Of a DNA stretch of 64,000 nt, positions 35,949 to 44,380 are shown one piece after another. The stretch lies in the NCBI RefSeq assembly GCF_002849615.1, contig NZ_PDNV01000011.1, forward strand, positions 1 through 64,000. The letters are read 5' to 3'. A program made the position numbers and the translations under genes. The DNA is from Pollutimonas nitritireducens. Lineage in GTDB: Bacteria; Pseudomonadota; Gammaproteobacteria; Burkholderiales; Burkholderiaceae_B. Below the pieces are notes generated by a model that was not told the DNA's origin, made no database searches, and saw only the letters and a list, made by a program, of their open reading frames with translations. Each line of letters starts with the position of its first letter. Positions within the stretch are counted from its first letter, which is position 1.

Positions 35949-37646
35949 GTGGGAGACATCGACTATCAAGCCCTGGCGTTTGACTACAAGGCACGCCCGG
36001 CGCATGCGCCTGACCCGCACCGAATAGTGGTGGTCGGCGCCGGGCCGGTGGGGCTCAGCATGGCGCTGGACATCGCTGCGCACGGCCACAAGGTCGTGGT
36101 CATTGACGACGACAACCGCCTTTCCACCGGCTCGCGCGCCATATGCTTTGCCAAGCGCACCCTCGATATCTGGGACCGGCTGGGCGTGGGCGAGCGCATG
36201 GTGCAGAAGGGGATCTCGTGGAATGTGGGCCGGGTGTACTTCAAGGATAAAGAGGTCTGGAGCTTTGACCTCCTGCCCGAACCCGGGCACCGTCGGCCCG
36301 CCTTCATCAATCTGCAGCAATACTATTGCGAAGGCTATCTTTACGAGCAGGCCGACAACGATCCCAACATCGAGCTGCGCTGGAAGCACAAGGCGTCGGC
36401 GGTGCAAAACCATGACGATCACGTCGAGCTCACCGTCGACACGCCCGATGGTTCCTACATCCTGGCGGCCGACTGGCTCATCGCCTGCGATGGTGCGCGT
36501 TCACCCATACGGAAAATGATAGGCGAGGAAAGCCGCGGCCGGATCTTCCGGGATCGCTTTCTTATCGCGGACATCAAGACACAGGCTGAATATCCGCACG
36601 AACGCTGGTTCTGGTTCGATCCGCCCTTTCATCCGAACCAATCCGTCCTGCTGCACAGCCAGCCCGACAATGTGTGGCGCGTCGACTTCCAGCTAGGCTG
36701 GGATGCCGATCCCGCCGAAGAGATCAAGCCCGAAAAAGTGATTCCGCGCATCCGCGCGCTGCTGGGTCCGGATACCCAGTTCGAGCTTGAGTGGGTAAGC
36801 GTCTATACCTTCGCCTGCGAACGCATGGACAGATTCCGTCACGGCCGCCTGCTCTTCGCCGGTGACGCCGCGCACCGCGTATCGCCCTTTGGCGCGCGCG
36901 GCGCCAATAGCGGCGTGCAGGACGCGGACAATCTTGCCTGGAAACTGGACCTGGTGCTGCGCGGGGCCTCACCGCCATCGCTGCTGGATACCTACGCCAG
37001 CGAACGCGAGCAAGCGGCAGACGAGAACATTCTTTGCTCCTCGCGATCCACCGATTTCATCACACCCAAAAGCGAAATGAGCCTGTTATTCAGGAATACC
37101 ACGCTAAGGCTGGCCAACCACTACGAATTCGCCCGAAGGCTGGTTAACAGCGGCCGGCTTTCACTGCCATGTTCGTACATCGGCTCCAGCCTGACCACCG
37201 CCGACGGCGACGAATTTCCCACTGCCCAGCCCTTGGGCGCCGCCGTGCCGGGCGCCGCCGCGCCGGACGGCCCTGTATCGTTCAACGGCCGACCGGGCTG
37301 GTGGCTGGATCAACTGCATAAGGGTTTCACACTGGCGGTGTTCTGCACGACAGCCGTGCCCAACCCGGCAACCTTGCTGGAACTCGCCTGCCTGCAAGAT
37401 TTTCCCATCGCGGTGAATATCGTACTCGTGCTGCACCGCGACCTGGCCGACTCGGCGCCTGCGGGCATGACGGCCGTCGTCGACCGCGATGCGCTTCTGG
37501 AACGCCGCTACGACGTGCAGGATGGCGCCTGCTATCTCTTACGCCCGGACCAGCACATTGCCGCGCGTTGGCGCCAAGTCAATACACCGCAAATTCTGGA
37601 CGCATTACGGCGCGCCACCGGCACGCTTGAGGCGGTGACGCTATGA
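35949..37646 (+). CDS. FAD-dependent aromatic monooxygenase
   Basis: Group A flavoprotein hydroxylase of the MhpA/PheA type, 565 residues. It has the FAD dinucleotide-binding motif VVGAGPVGLSMALDIAAHG near residue 30, the DG motif LIACDGARSPIRKMIG, and the GD motif LFAGDAAHRVSPFGARGANS. A thioredoxin-like C-terminal domain follows. The open frame begins inside the MBL gene, but GTG 35949 has GAGGAG six bases upstream and begins VGDIDYQALAFDY. Position before hmgA suggests it makes homogentisate or a related hydroquinone, for example from 3-hydroxyphenylacetate; this is inference. Confidence 0.83.
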   Translation: MGDIDYQALAFDYKARPAHAPDPHRIVVVGAGPVGLSMALDIAAHGHKVVVIDDDNRLSTGSRAICFAKRTLDIWDRLGVGERMVQKGISWNVGRVYFKDKEVWSFDLLPEPGHRRPAFINLQQYYCEGYLYEQADNDPNIELRWKHKASAVQNHDDHVELTVDTPDGSYILAADWLIACDGARSPIRKMIGEESRGRIFRDRFLIADIKTQAEYPHERWFWFDPPFHPNQSVLLHSQPDNVWRVDFQLGWDADPAEEIKPEKVIPRIRALLGPDTQFELEWVSVYTFACERMDRFRHGRLLFAGDAAHRVSPFGARGANSGVQDADNLAWKLDLVLRGASPPSLLDTYASEREQAADENILCSSRSTDFITPKSEMSLLFRNTTLRLANHYEFARRLVNSGRLSLPCSYIGSSLTTADGDEFPTAQPLGAAVPGAAAPDGPVSFNGRPGWWLDQLHKGFTLAVFCTTAVPNPATLLELACLQDFPIAVNIVLVLHRDLADSAPAGMTAVVDRDALLERRYDVQDGACYLLRPDQHIAARWRQVNTPQILDALRRATGTLEAVTL

Positions 37647-37849
37647 CACAACTTTCCACGCAGTCCAACTTTGCCGTTCCAGATGAATTCTATGAATGCC
37701 TTATCGACGCCCACCGGGATTTATCAGCAGAACAAAGCCACGCCATGAACGCCGCCCTGGTTTTACTGCTGTCGAATCACATCGGCGATATGAATGTGAT
37801 CCGCGACGCACTTATCAAGGCGCGCGCCACTGTTGAACACGCGGACTGA
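37643..37849 (+). CDS. DUF2783 small protein
   Basis: Protein of 68 residues matching DUF2783 ([40 protein letters not shown]). It is mostly helical, with no signal peptide or metal motif. It overlaps the monooxygenase stop by 4 bases (ATGA), so it is translated with it and could be a partner or assembly factor. Members of this family typically sit beside such flavoprotein hydroxylases. Function unknown. Confidence 0.8.
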   Translation: MTQLSTQSNFAVPDEFYECLIDAHRDLSAEQSHAMNAALVLLLSNHIGDMNVIRDALIKARATVEHAD

Positions 37850-37871
37850 AACCCGCTCAGGAGCCATTCAA

Positions 37872-39173
37872 ATGACGAAACTCGATTATCAAACCGGCTT
37901 CGGCAATAATTGCGCCACGGAAGCCCTGCCGGGCGCTTTGCCGGTGGGACGCAATTCGCCGCAAGTTTGCCCCTATGGCCTGTACGCCGAACAGTTATCG
38001 GGAACCGCCTTTACCGTTCCCCGCGCCGAAGGCCGTCGATCCTGGCTATATCGCATACGCCCTGCCGCGTTGCAAAAACCGTTCGAACCCTTCGATGGCG
38101 CCCGGTCATGGACACAGCAATTTGGAGACGGGCCTGTCACCCCGAACCGGCTGCGCTGGAACCCTGTCGAAATTCCCGTCGAACCCACCGACTTTATCGA
38201 AGGCATGATCACCTGGGCCGGTAACGGAAACAGCAACGACCTGAGTGGTGTCAGCATCAATTTATATGCGGCCAATCGGTCCATGGAAAATCGTTACTTC
38301 TATAACGCAGACGCCGAAATGCTGATTGTGCCGCAGGAAGGCCGGCTGCGGCTGGCCACCGAGCTCGGCCTTATCGACATCGAGCCCTGCGAGATCGCCG
38401 TCATACCGCGCGGCTTGCGGTTCCGTGTAGAACTGCATGGCACGATCGCTCGCGGCTATATGCTGGAAAATTTTGGCTCGGTATTGCGCCCCCCGGAGCT
38501 GGGCCCCATCGGTTCCAACGGTCTGGCCAACGTGCGTGACTTTCAGGTCCCGGTTGCCTGCTACGAAGATGTCGAAGGCGATTTCGAGCTCATCGCCAAA
38601 TTTACTGGCGCCTTCTGGCGTACGGCGCTGCCTCACTCGCCACTCGACGTCGTGGCCTGGCACGGCAGCAATGCGCCCTACAAATACGACCTGCGCCGCT
38701 TCAACACCATAGGCTCGATCAGCTACGACCATCCGGACCCCTGCATCTTCACAGTACTTACATCGCCCTCAGACACGCCGGGCGCCGCCAACATGGATTT
38801 CGCCATATTTCCGCCGCGCGTCCTCGCCATGGAAAACACCTTCCGTCCGCCATGGTTTCATCGCAATATCGCGGGCGAGTTCATGGGCCTGATCCGGGGC
38901 GTGTACGACGCCAAGGCCGAGGGCTTTTCACCCGGCGGCGCCAGCCTGCACAATTGCATGACAGCCCATGGTCCCGATGTCGAGACCTTCGAGAAAGCCT
39001 CGAATGCCGACATCAGCCAGCCGCATTACATACGCGATACCATGGCGTTCATGTTCGAGACACGTCGGGTAATCCGACCCACCGCCGCTGCCCTGTCGGC
39101 AAGCACGCTGCAAACTGATTACGACGCGGCATGGTTGGGGTTCAAGAAACATTTCAATCCGGCAAAACCGTAA
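37872..39173 (+). CDS. hmgA: Homogentisate 1,2-dioxygenase
   Basis: Iron enzyme that opens the homogentisate ring to maleylacetoacetate. The 433-residue protein begins [20 protein letters not shown]. It carries the C-terminal iron-site region [16 protein letters not shown], a nearby conserved Glu ([17 protein letters not shown]) and the following CMTAHGPD histidine. AGGAG lies about 8 bases before ATG 37872; the frame is open 13 residues earlier. fahA follows 22 bases later. A maleylacetoacetate isomerase gene is not seen in the window. Confidence 0.96.
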   Translation: MTKLDYQTGFGNNCATEALPGALPVGRNSPQVCPYGLYAEQLSGTAFTVPRAEGRRSWLYRIRPAALQKPFEPFDGARSWTQQFGDGPVTPNRLRWNPVEIPVEPTDFIEGMITWAGNGNSNDLSGVSINLYAANRSMENRYFYNADAEMLIVPQEGRLRLATELGLIDIEPCEIAVIPRGLRFRVELHGTIARGYMLENFGSVLRPPELGPIGSNGLANVRDFQVPVACYEDVEGDFELIAKFTGAFWRTALPHSPLDVVAWHGSNAPYKYDLRRFNTIGSISYDHPDPCIFTVLTSPSDTPGAANMDFAIFPPRVLAMENTFRPPWFHRNIAGEFMGLIRGVYDAKAEGFSPGGASLHNCMTAHGPDVETFEKASNADISQPHYIRDTMAFMFETRRVIRPTAAALSASTLQTDYDAAWLGFKKHFNPAKP

Positions 39174-39195
39174 ACGATCAAGGACACCTATCTAC

Positions 39196-40515
39196 ATGGC
39201 TTATTTGAATGAAACGCACGACCCATCCCTCCAAAGCTGGGTCGCTTCGGCCAACGTGGCCGAGAATGGCTTCCCCATTCAGAACCTGCCATTTTCAGTC
39301 TTTCGCATAGCCGGCAGTTCACAGGCGTTTCGTCCGGGCGTAGCCATTGGCGACCAGGCGCTCGATCTGGCGGCGCTCGCCAAGATACGGCCCTTTAAGG
39401 GCATCGCCCAGGAAGCCCTGGACGCCTGCCGGGCCGGCCAACTGAATGGCCTGATGGGCCTGGGAAAGGCGCACTGGTCGGCATTGCGCCTGGAACTCTC
39501 GCGCGCGCTGCGCACCGGTTCGCCATTGCAGCACACGCTCGAACCGATGTTGCACAATCAGTCAGAGCTCGACTTCGAACTGCCCGCCCATATCGGCGAC
39601 TACACCGATTTCTATATCTCCTTGCATCACGCCACAGCCATCGGTAAACAGTTCCGCCCTGATAACCCATTGCTGCCCAACTATAAGTGGGTGCCTATCG
39701 GCTACCATGGCCGCGCTTCCAGCATCGGGGTTTCGGGCCAGGCGTTTGCCCGTCCAGTTGGCCAGACGCGTCCCGGCACCGATGGCGGCACACCGGGCTT
39801 CGGACCTTGCGAACGCCTAGATTTCGAACTGGAATTGGGCATATTTGTCGGACAAGGCAACGATCTGGGTGAACGCATCGCCATCACCGAAGCTGAATCT
39901 CATGTGTTCGGACTCTGCATACTGAACGATTGGTCGGCGCGCGATCTGCAGGCCTGGGAATACCAGCCTTTGGGCCCCTTCCTGGCCAAGAATTTCGCCA
40001 GCACCATTTCTCCATGGGTGGTCACTCTGGAAGCGCTCGCGCCTTTCCGGACCGCTTTCCAGCGCAACCCCGACGATCCCCAGCCCTTGCCCTACCTCAC
40101 ATCCGCCGACAACAAGGCGTCGGGCGCTTTCGATATTGGGCTGGACGTACTGCTCAGCACGCAGCAGTCGCGCGCCTCCAACGCGGAACCAGCCCTTCTT
40201 TCCCGCAGCAATTTCAAGGAAGCGTACTGGAGCATCGCACAGTTGCTCACGCACCATACGGTCAACGGGTGCAACCTGCAGCCGGGCGACCTGCTGGGCA
40301 CGGGAACCCTATCGGGTCCCGAACAAGGCCAGGAAGGTTCGCTGCTGGAGCTGAATCAGGGTGGAAAGAAACCTGTCAAACTGCCTTGGGGCGAAGAACG
40401 TCTATTCCTGCAGGACAACGACGAAGTCATCTTGAGGGCAAGATGCAGCAAGCCCGGCTACCCCACCATCAGCCTGGGCGAATGCGCGGGTACCGTGCTG
40501 CCTGCCAAGGTTTAG
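39196..40515 (+). CDS. fahA: Fumarylacetoacetase
   Basis: Hydrolyses fumarylacetoacetate to fumarate and acetoacetate, the last step of homogentisate breakdown. The 439-residue protein has an N-terminal SH3-like domain and the metal-binding catalytic FAH domain: DYTDFYISLHHATAIGKQFR, YKWVPIGYHGRASSI, ELELGIFVG, and LNDWSARDLQAWEYQPLGPF. It is the last gene of the operon; a gene-free repeat region follows. Confidence 0.96.
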   Translation: MAYLNETHDPSLQSWVASANVAENGFPIQNLPFSVFRIAGSSQAFRPGVAIGDQALDLAALAKIRPFKGIAQEALDACRAGQLNGLMGLGKAHWSALRLELSRALRTGSPLQHTLEPMLHNQSELDFELPAHIGDYTDFYISLHHATAIGKQFRPDNPLLPNYKWVPIGYHGRASSIGVSGQAFARPVGQTRPGTDGGTPGFGPCERLDFELELGIFVGQGNDLGERIAITEAESHVFGLCILNDWSARDLQAWEYQPLGPFLAKNFASTISPWVVTLEALAPFRTAFQRNPDDPQPLPYLTSADNKASGAFDIGLDVLLSTQQSRASNAEPALLSRSNFKEAYWSIAQLLTHHTVNGCNLQPGDLLGTGTLSGPEQGQEGSLLELNQGGKKPVKLPWGEERLFLQDNDEVILRARCSKPGYPTISLGECAGTVLPAKV

Positions 40516-40572
40516 AGTATTTTCGGTTCAAGTGTTTACGGCACTTTGCTTCAGTGAGGCTGTTCTGTTCTG

Positions 40573-40660
40573 ATGAGTTGTCCGGTGTTAATGGCGTTGT
40601 CTGGCTCCGATGACGTTGTCTGGTGCTAATGACGTTGTCTGGCTCCGATGACGTTGCCCG
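40573..40660 (+). repeat. Tandem array of 19-bp units
   Basis: Units of 19 bp begin with ATGACGTTGTCTGG or a close variant at 40591, 40610, 40629 and 40648, with a diverged 18-bp unit at 40573. The last unit runs straight into the left arm of the adjacent palindrome. Confidence 0.85.
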
Positions 40661-40661
40661 C

Positions 40662-40837
40662 GGTGGATGGGGGGCAGTCCGGCACGGCGTGCTTGTTTCC
40701 GCGTCTGCCTCGTCCAGCCGGGCGTCGGCCGAACTCCCTGCGCTTCGCTCCGGTCAGACAGCGACCGACGACACCCCCCGGCTTCCCTTCGTCAGCCCGC
40801 GGCGCACGCCTACACGCCGGACTGCCCCCCATCCACC
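40662..40837. repeat. Large palindromic element with 22-bp perfect arms
   Basis: Bases 40662-40683 are the exact reverse complement of 40816-40837. An extra pair, 40687-40693 with 40804-40810, extends the dyad inward. The 130-base interior is GC-rich with no gene. No transposase is present. It looks like a non-autonomous or REP-type intergenic repeat; copies elsewhere in the genome cannot be tested here. Confidence 0.85.
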
Positions 40838-41047
40838 CCGTACAACTGCGCAATAGGAAACTTGCCGGCCTTACGCTGTCAAAGGCCAGCAAACCCGTCG
40901 TGAAGGACTTCTCGCCGAGATGGGTGCAATCGGTCTCTTGGCTAGGCCAACCGCGTTGATTGAACCGGTCTATCTCTAGAAGTGGAATCCGTGGTTGGCT
41001 TGGCGTACACGATGGTTAGCGCGCTCGTCCAAGCCTCGCTCCTGCAA

Positions 41048-41273
41048 AAAGGTGGGTGTGTCGGGGACTGTGCAGGCGCCTCGCGCACGCCGTTTCGGTC
41101 AGTCCCATCGAGGAGGCAAGACCGCGGCTGTCTGAGCCCGGCGGGTGTCGGGCCACTGGCCCGACCGGGCGAGTTCCGCGGTCGCCTCGATGGGGCTGGC
41201 CGAAACGGGTACCCGTGGCAACGCCACGGGCGTAGCGCGCGAAGCCGAAACAGGCCGCGACACACCCGCCTTT
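41048..41273. repeat. Second large nested palindrome
   Basis: Outer arms 41048-41063 and 41258-41273 match at 15 of 16 positions. Nested dyads follow inward: 41091-41098 with 41200-41207, 41100-41113 with 41186-41199 (one mismatch), 41120-41127 with 41176-41183, and a perfect apex 41147-41154 with 41158-41165. A side hairpin is at 41212-41230. As DNA it could form a cruciform and as RNA a long hairpin. Confidence 0.85.
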
Positions 41274-41376
41274 CTAAAGAACGAAAAGTCCTCCCCCACA
41301 CACCCGCCTTTCTAAAGAGCGAAAAGCCGTCCCGATGAACGAAAAGCCGCCCCGATGAACGAATAGCCGTCCGCAA
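41261..41376 (+). repeat. Short direct repeats at the edge of the second palindrome
   Basis: A 28-bp segment at 41261-41288 recurs at 41299-41326 with one mismatch. It is followed by 20-bp units of the form GAACGAAAAGCCGCCCCGAT at 41317, 41337 and 41357, the last diverged. The array abuts the GlcD-like gene. Confidence 0.8.
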
Positions 41377-41405
41377 CGCCTTCGCGCGGCATTACGGCGC
41401 CAGGA

Positions 41406-42824
41406 TTACGGTACCAGCATCTTGCCCGGGTTCATCAGACCGTCGGGATCCAGTACCTGCTTGATGCGCCGCATCAGCGCCAGTTCGACAGGGTCTTTAT
41501 AGCGCGGCAAGGCGTCGCGCTTTAACTGCCCCACGCCGTGTTCGGCGCTGATCGAACCGCCAAACTCATGAACGCTGTCGTGCACCAATTGGTAAACCGC
41601 GTCCTGTTGCGCGAGTAGTTCCTCTTCAGTGCGGGCCTGGCCTTTGGCCACGTTGTAGTGCAGGTTGCCATCGCCCAGGTGCCCAAAGATGACGTGCTGG
41701 ATGCCCGGGAAATTGGCCTGCAGGGCCGCATTTGTGGTTTGAACAAAGTCCGCCATGCGCGACACGGGAATCGAGACGTCGTGCTTGATGCTTTTTCCAA
41801 ATGCCTTTTCCGCCAAGGGTATGCTTTCACGCAAATGCCAAAGCGCCTTGCTTTGTGTGATGTTTTCCGCAATGACGGCATCCTGCACCAGTCCGGCCTC
41901 GATAGCGGCTCCGACCACTGCCTCGAAACGCTCGCGCGCATGGTCGGCGCTTTCGCTGTCGGACAATTCGAGCAACGCATACCAAGGCATGCGGGCGGCA
42001 TCGCCTTCGAAAGGGATGCGCTGCTGCGGATAACATTCCACCACGCCCTGGAGGCAGTTTCCGGCGATCAGCTCGAAACCCGTGAGCGCGGCGCCGAAAC
42101 CGTTGCGAGCGGCCGAGAGCACCGACACGGCGTCTTCGATGGATTCCAGCGCAAGCAGAGCCGTGCACTGGGCAACCGGCATGGGATACAGCTTCAGGGT
42201 GGCTGCGGTAATGATCCCCAGCGTGCCTTCGCTGCCGATATATAAATTGCGCAGGTCGTAACCGGTATTGTCTTTGCGCAAGCCGCGCAAGCCATTCCAG
42301 ATCTCGCCTTGCGCAGTAACCACTTCGACACCTAAAACGAGGTCGCGCGTGTTTCCGTAGCGCAACACCTGGGTGCCACCCGCGTTCGTGGCCAGATTGC
42401 CGCCCACAGTGCAACTGCCTTCGGCGGCAAGACTCAAGGGAAACAGACGTTGCACATCGCGAGCCGCCTGCTGTACGGACTGCAGCACGCAGCCGGCTTC
42501 GACCACCATCGTGTCGTTTTCGGTGTCGACACTGCGCACGCGGTTGAGCCTTGTGAGCGACAGGACGACGGCCTGGCCGCTTGAGTCCGGTGTAGCGCCG
42601 CCGCACAAGCCCGTATTGCCGCCTTGAGGGACCATGGGCACTTTATTGGCGGCGCACCACCGCACCACTTGAGCCACCTCGTCGGTGGAGCCGGGCTTGA
42701 CGACCGCCAGCGCATTGCCGCGATAACGGCCGCGCCAGTCGACGATGTAGGGCTGCGCCTCTTCACCCGTCAATACATATTGTTGGCCCAACAGCTGTAC
42801 TAGTTCGTCTACTCGACTCATCAT
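41406..42824 (-). CDS. FAD-binding 2-hydroxyacid dehydrogenase (GlcD / D-LDH family)
   Basis: Flavoprotein of the VAO family, 472 residues, that oxidises a D-2-hydroxyacid such as D-lactate, glycolate or D-2-hydroxyglutarate. The FAD-binding part shows VPQGGNTGLCGGATPD near residue 70 and GGNLATNAGGTQVLRYGNTRDLVLG. The C-terminal half has the metal-site region FGHLGDGNLHYNV and SISAEHGVGQLKRD. No glcE or glcF partner is adjacent, so a stand-alone D-lactate or D-2-hydroxyglutarate type is more likely than glycolate oxidase. Two adjacent ATGs occur; the second (42821) is better spaced from AAGG. Confidence 0.87.
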   Translation of the reverse strand: MMSRVDELVQLLGQQYVLTGEEAQPYIVDWRGRYRGNALAVVKPGSTDEVAQVVRWCAANKVPMVPQGGNTGLCGGATPDSSGQAVVLSLTRLNRVRSVDTENDTMVVEAGCVLQSVQQAARDVQRLFPLSLAAEGSCTVGGNLATNAGGTQVLRYGNTRDLVLGVEVVTAQGEIWNGLRGLRKDNTGYDLRNLYIGSEGTLGIITAATLKLYPMPVAQCTALLALESIEDAVSVLSAARNGFGAALTGFELIAGNCLQGVVECYPQQRIPFEGDAARMPWYALLELSDSESADHARERFEAVVGAAIEAGLVQDAVIAENITQSKALWHLRESIPLAEKAFGKSIKHDVSIPVSRMADFVQTTNAALQANFPGIQHVIFGHLGDGNLHYNVAKGQARTEEELLAQQDAVYQLVHDSVHEFGGSISAEHGVGQLKRDALPRYKDPVELALMRRIKQVLDPDGLMNPGKMLVP

Positions 42825-42965
42825 CTACCTTCTGCGAATAAAATGCCCGGAGGCTCATTTTAAGACAGATAAGGTCGCGCCATCACGGCGTCCGCAGACA
42901 ATCCGGCATCGTCGTCAGGAATCCGCCATAATCTGCTCAATACACATGTTTTTCAAGGATGCATC

Positions 42966-44360
42966 GTGACCGACTCCCAGCCACTGCCCAGCGCCGTATT
43001 CAAGGCCTACGATATTCGCGGTACCGTACCGGAACAGCTCAACCCTCAATTCGCCCATTTGCTGGGGCTGGCCCTGGCCGAGCGGGCACGCAGCGAAGGC
43101 ATCACCACGCTGGTCGTGGGCTACGACGGTCGGCTCAGCAGCCCGGACTTGTCCCTGGCGTTGCAAAAGGGCCTGATGCAGGGCGGGATAAATACCATTG
43201 ACGTCGGCATGGTGCCCACGCCGCTGGTCTATTTCGCCACGCACACCGAAAAAACCGGCTCCGGGGTCGCCATCACCGGAAGTCACAACCCACCGAACTA
43301 TAACGGCTTCAAGATGATGATGGGCGGCAAGACGTTGCACGGCGACGATATCCAGGCGCTAAAGCAGATCATGACGCGCCTTGATGCAAGCGCAACGCAG
43401 GCCACGCCCGGCCGTCGCAGTGCCCTCGAGCTGGTGGATACCTACGTGGAGCGCGTGAGCGGCGATGTAAAGCTGGCCCGTCCCATGAAGATCGCGATCG
43501 ATTGCGGCAATGGCGTAGGCGGCGTTATCGCCACGCAGTTATTCAAAGCCCTGGGTTGCACCGTCGACGAACTGTTTTGCGATGTGGATGGCAGCTTTCC
43601 CAATCACCACCCCGATCCCGCCGATCCGCACAATCTGGAAGACCTCATCCGACATGTCAAAGAAACGGATTGCGAACTCGGCCTGGCCTTTGACGGCGAC
43701 GCTGATCGCCTGGGCGTGGTCACCAAGTCCGGCGCCATCATCTGGCCGGACCGCCAGCTGATCCTGTATGCACGCGATATCCTGCAACGCCAGCCCGGCT
43801 CCACCATCATCTTCGACGTGAAATGCAGCCGGCACGTCGCTCGCGCCATTGAAGAGGCCGGCGGCACGGCATTGATGTGGAAAACCGGGCATTCGATGAT
43901 CAAGGCCAAGCTGGCCGAGACCGGTGCGCCGCTGGCGGGAGAAATGAGCGGCCACATCTTCTTCAAGGAACGCTGGTACGGTTTTGACGACGGGCTCTAT
44001 ACCGGTGCGCGCCTGCTTGAAATCCTCTCGCGCCATGAGCATCCGTCCGCTCTGCTGGAAGCGCTTCCGCAAGACATCTCCACGCCGGAACTCAAGCTGG
44101 AAATGCAAGAAGGCCAGCCTCACGACCTGATCAACCGGCTGCAAAAAGAAGCCAGCTTCCCGAAAGCGACCAGCATCAACACGATTGATGGCGTGCGCGC
44201 CGAGTACAAAGACGGTTTCGGCCTGGCGCGCGCATCGAACACCACACCGGTGGTCGTGCTGCGTTTCGAAGGCGATACGCAGGAGGCCCTGGATGATATC
44301 CAGGCGGAGTTCCGGTTGGCCCTGAACAGACTGATTCCCGACATCGCCCTGCCTTTCTGA
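42966..44360 (+). CDS. algC: Phosphomannomutase / phosphoglucomutase
   Basis: Alpha-D-phosphohexomutase of 464 residues, interconverting the 1- and 6-phosphates of mannose and glucose for nucleotide-sugar supply. Motifs: FKAYDIRGTVPEQL at the N-terminus, the phosphoserine loop ITGSHNPPNYNGFK, the metal-binding FDGDADRLGVV, the sugar-binding GEMSGHIFFKE, and a C-terminal phosphate-binding RASNTTPVVVLRF. Start is GTG 42966 with AAGGA upstream. It converges on the glycan operon and probably feeds it and LPS synthesis. Confidence 0.93.
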   Translation: MTDSQPLPSAVFKAYDIRGTVPEQLNPQFAHLLGLALAERARSEGITTLVVGYDGRLSSPDLSLALQKGLMQGGINTIDVGMVPTPLVYFATHTEKTGSGVAITGSHNPPNYNGFKMMMGGKTLHGDDIQALKQIMTRLDASATQATPGRRSALELVDTYVERVSGDVKLARPMKIAIDCGNGVGGVIATQLFKALGCTVDELFCDVDGSFPNHHPDPADPHNLEDLIRHVKETDCELGLAFDGDADRLGVVTKSGAIIWPDRQLILYARDILQRQPGSTIIFDVKCSRHVARAIEEAGGTALMWKTGHSMIKAKLAETGAPLAGEMSGHIFFKERWYGFDDGLYTGARLLEILSRHEHPSALLEALPQDISTPELKLEMQEGQPHDLINRLQKEASFPKATSINTIDGVRAEYKDGFGLARASNTTPVVVLRFEGDTQEALDDIQAEFRLALNRLIPDIALPF

Positions 44361-44380
44361 TACAGGGCAGTCGGGCCGGT

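Larger units (their letters stand above)
40516..41405. other. Gene-free, repeat-rich intergenic region
   Basis: No convincing gene lies in these 890 bases. The open frames on both strands are low-complexity and run through palindromes. The stretch holds a 19-bp tandem array, two large palindromes and a short direct-repeat array, listed separately. No T-rich terminator is seen after fahA. Confidence 0.7.

Noticed and set aside
40942-41376. 144-residue open frame on the minus strand in the repeat region
   Set aside because: It runs through the large palindrome and its repeats; the arginine-rich, repetitive product looks like translated repeat, not protein.
41261-41376. Possible CRISPR array
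   Set aside because: Units are adjacent or 38 bp apart with no unique spacers, and no cas genes are present.
42839-42862. TAAAATG-N10-CATTTTA dyad between the GlcD-like gene and algC
   Set aside because: Short and AT-rich, overlapping the dehydrogenase leader; no regulator is suggested, so it may be chance.
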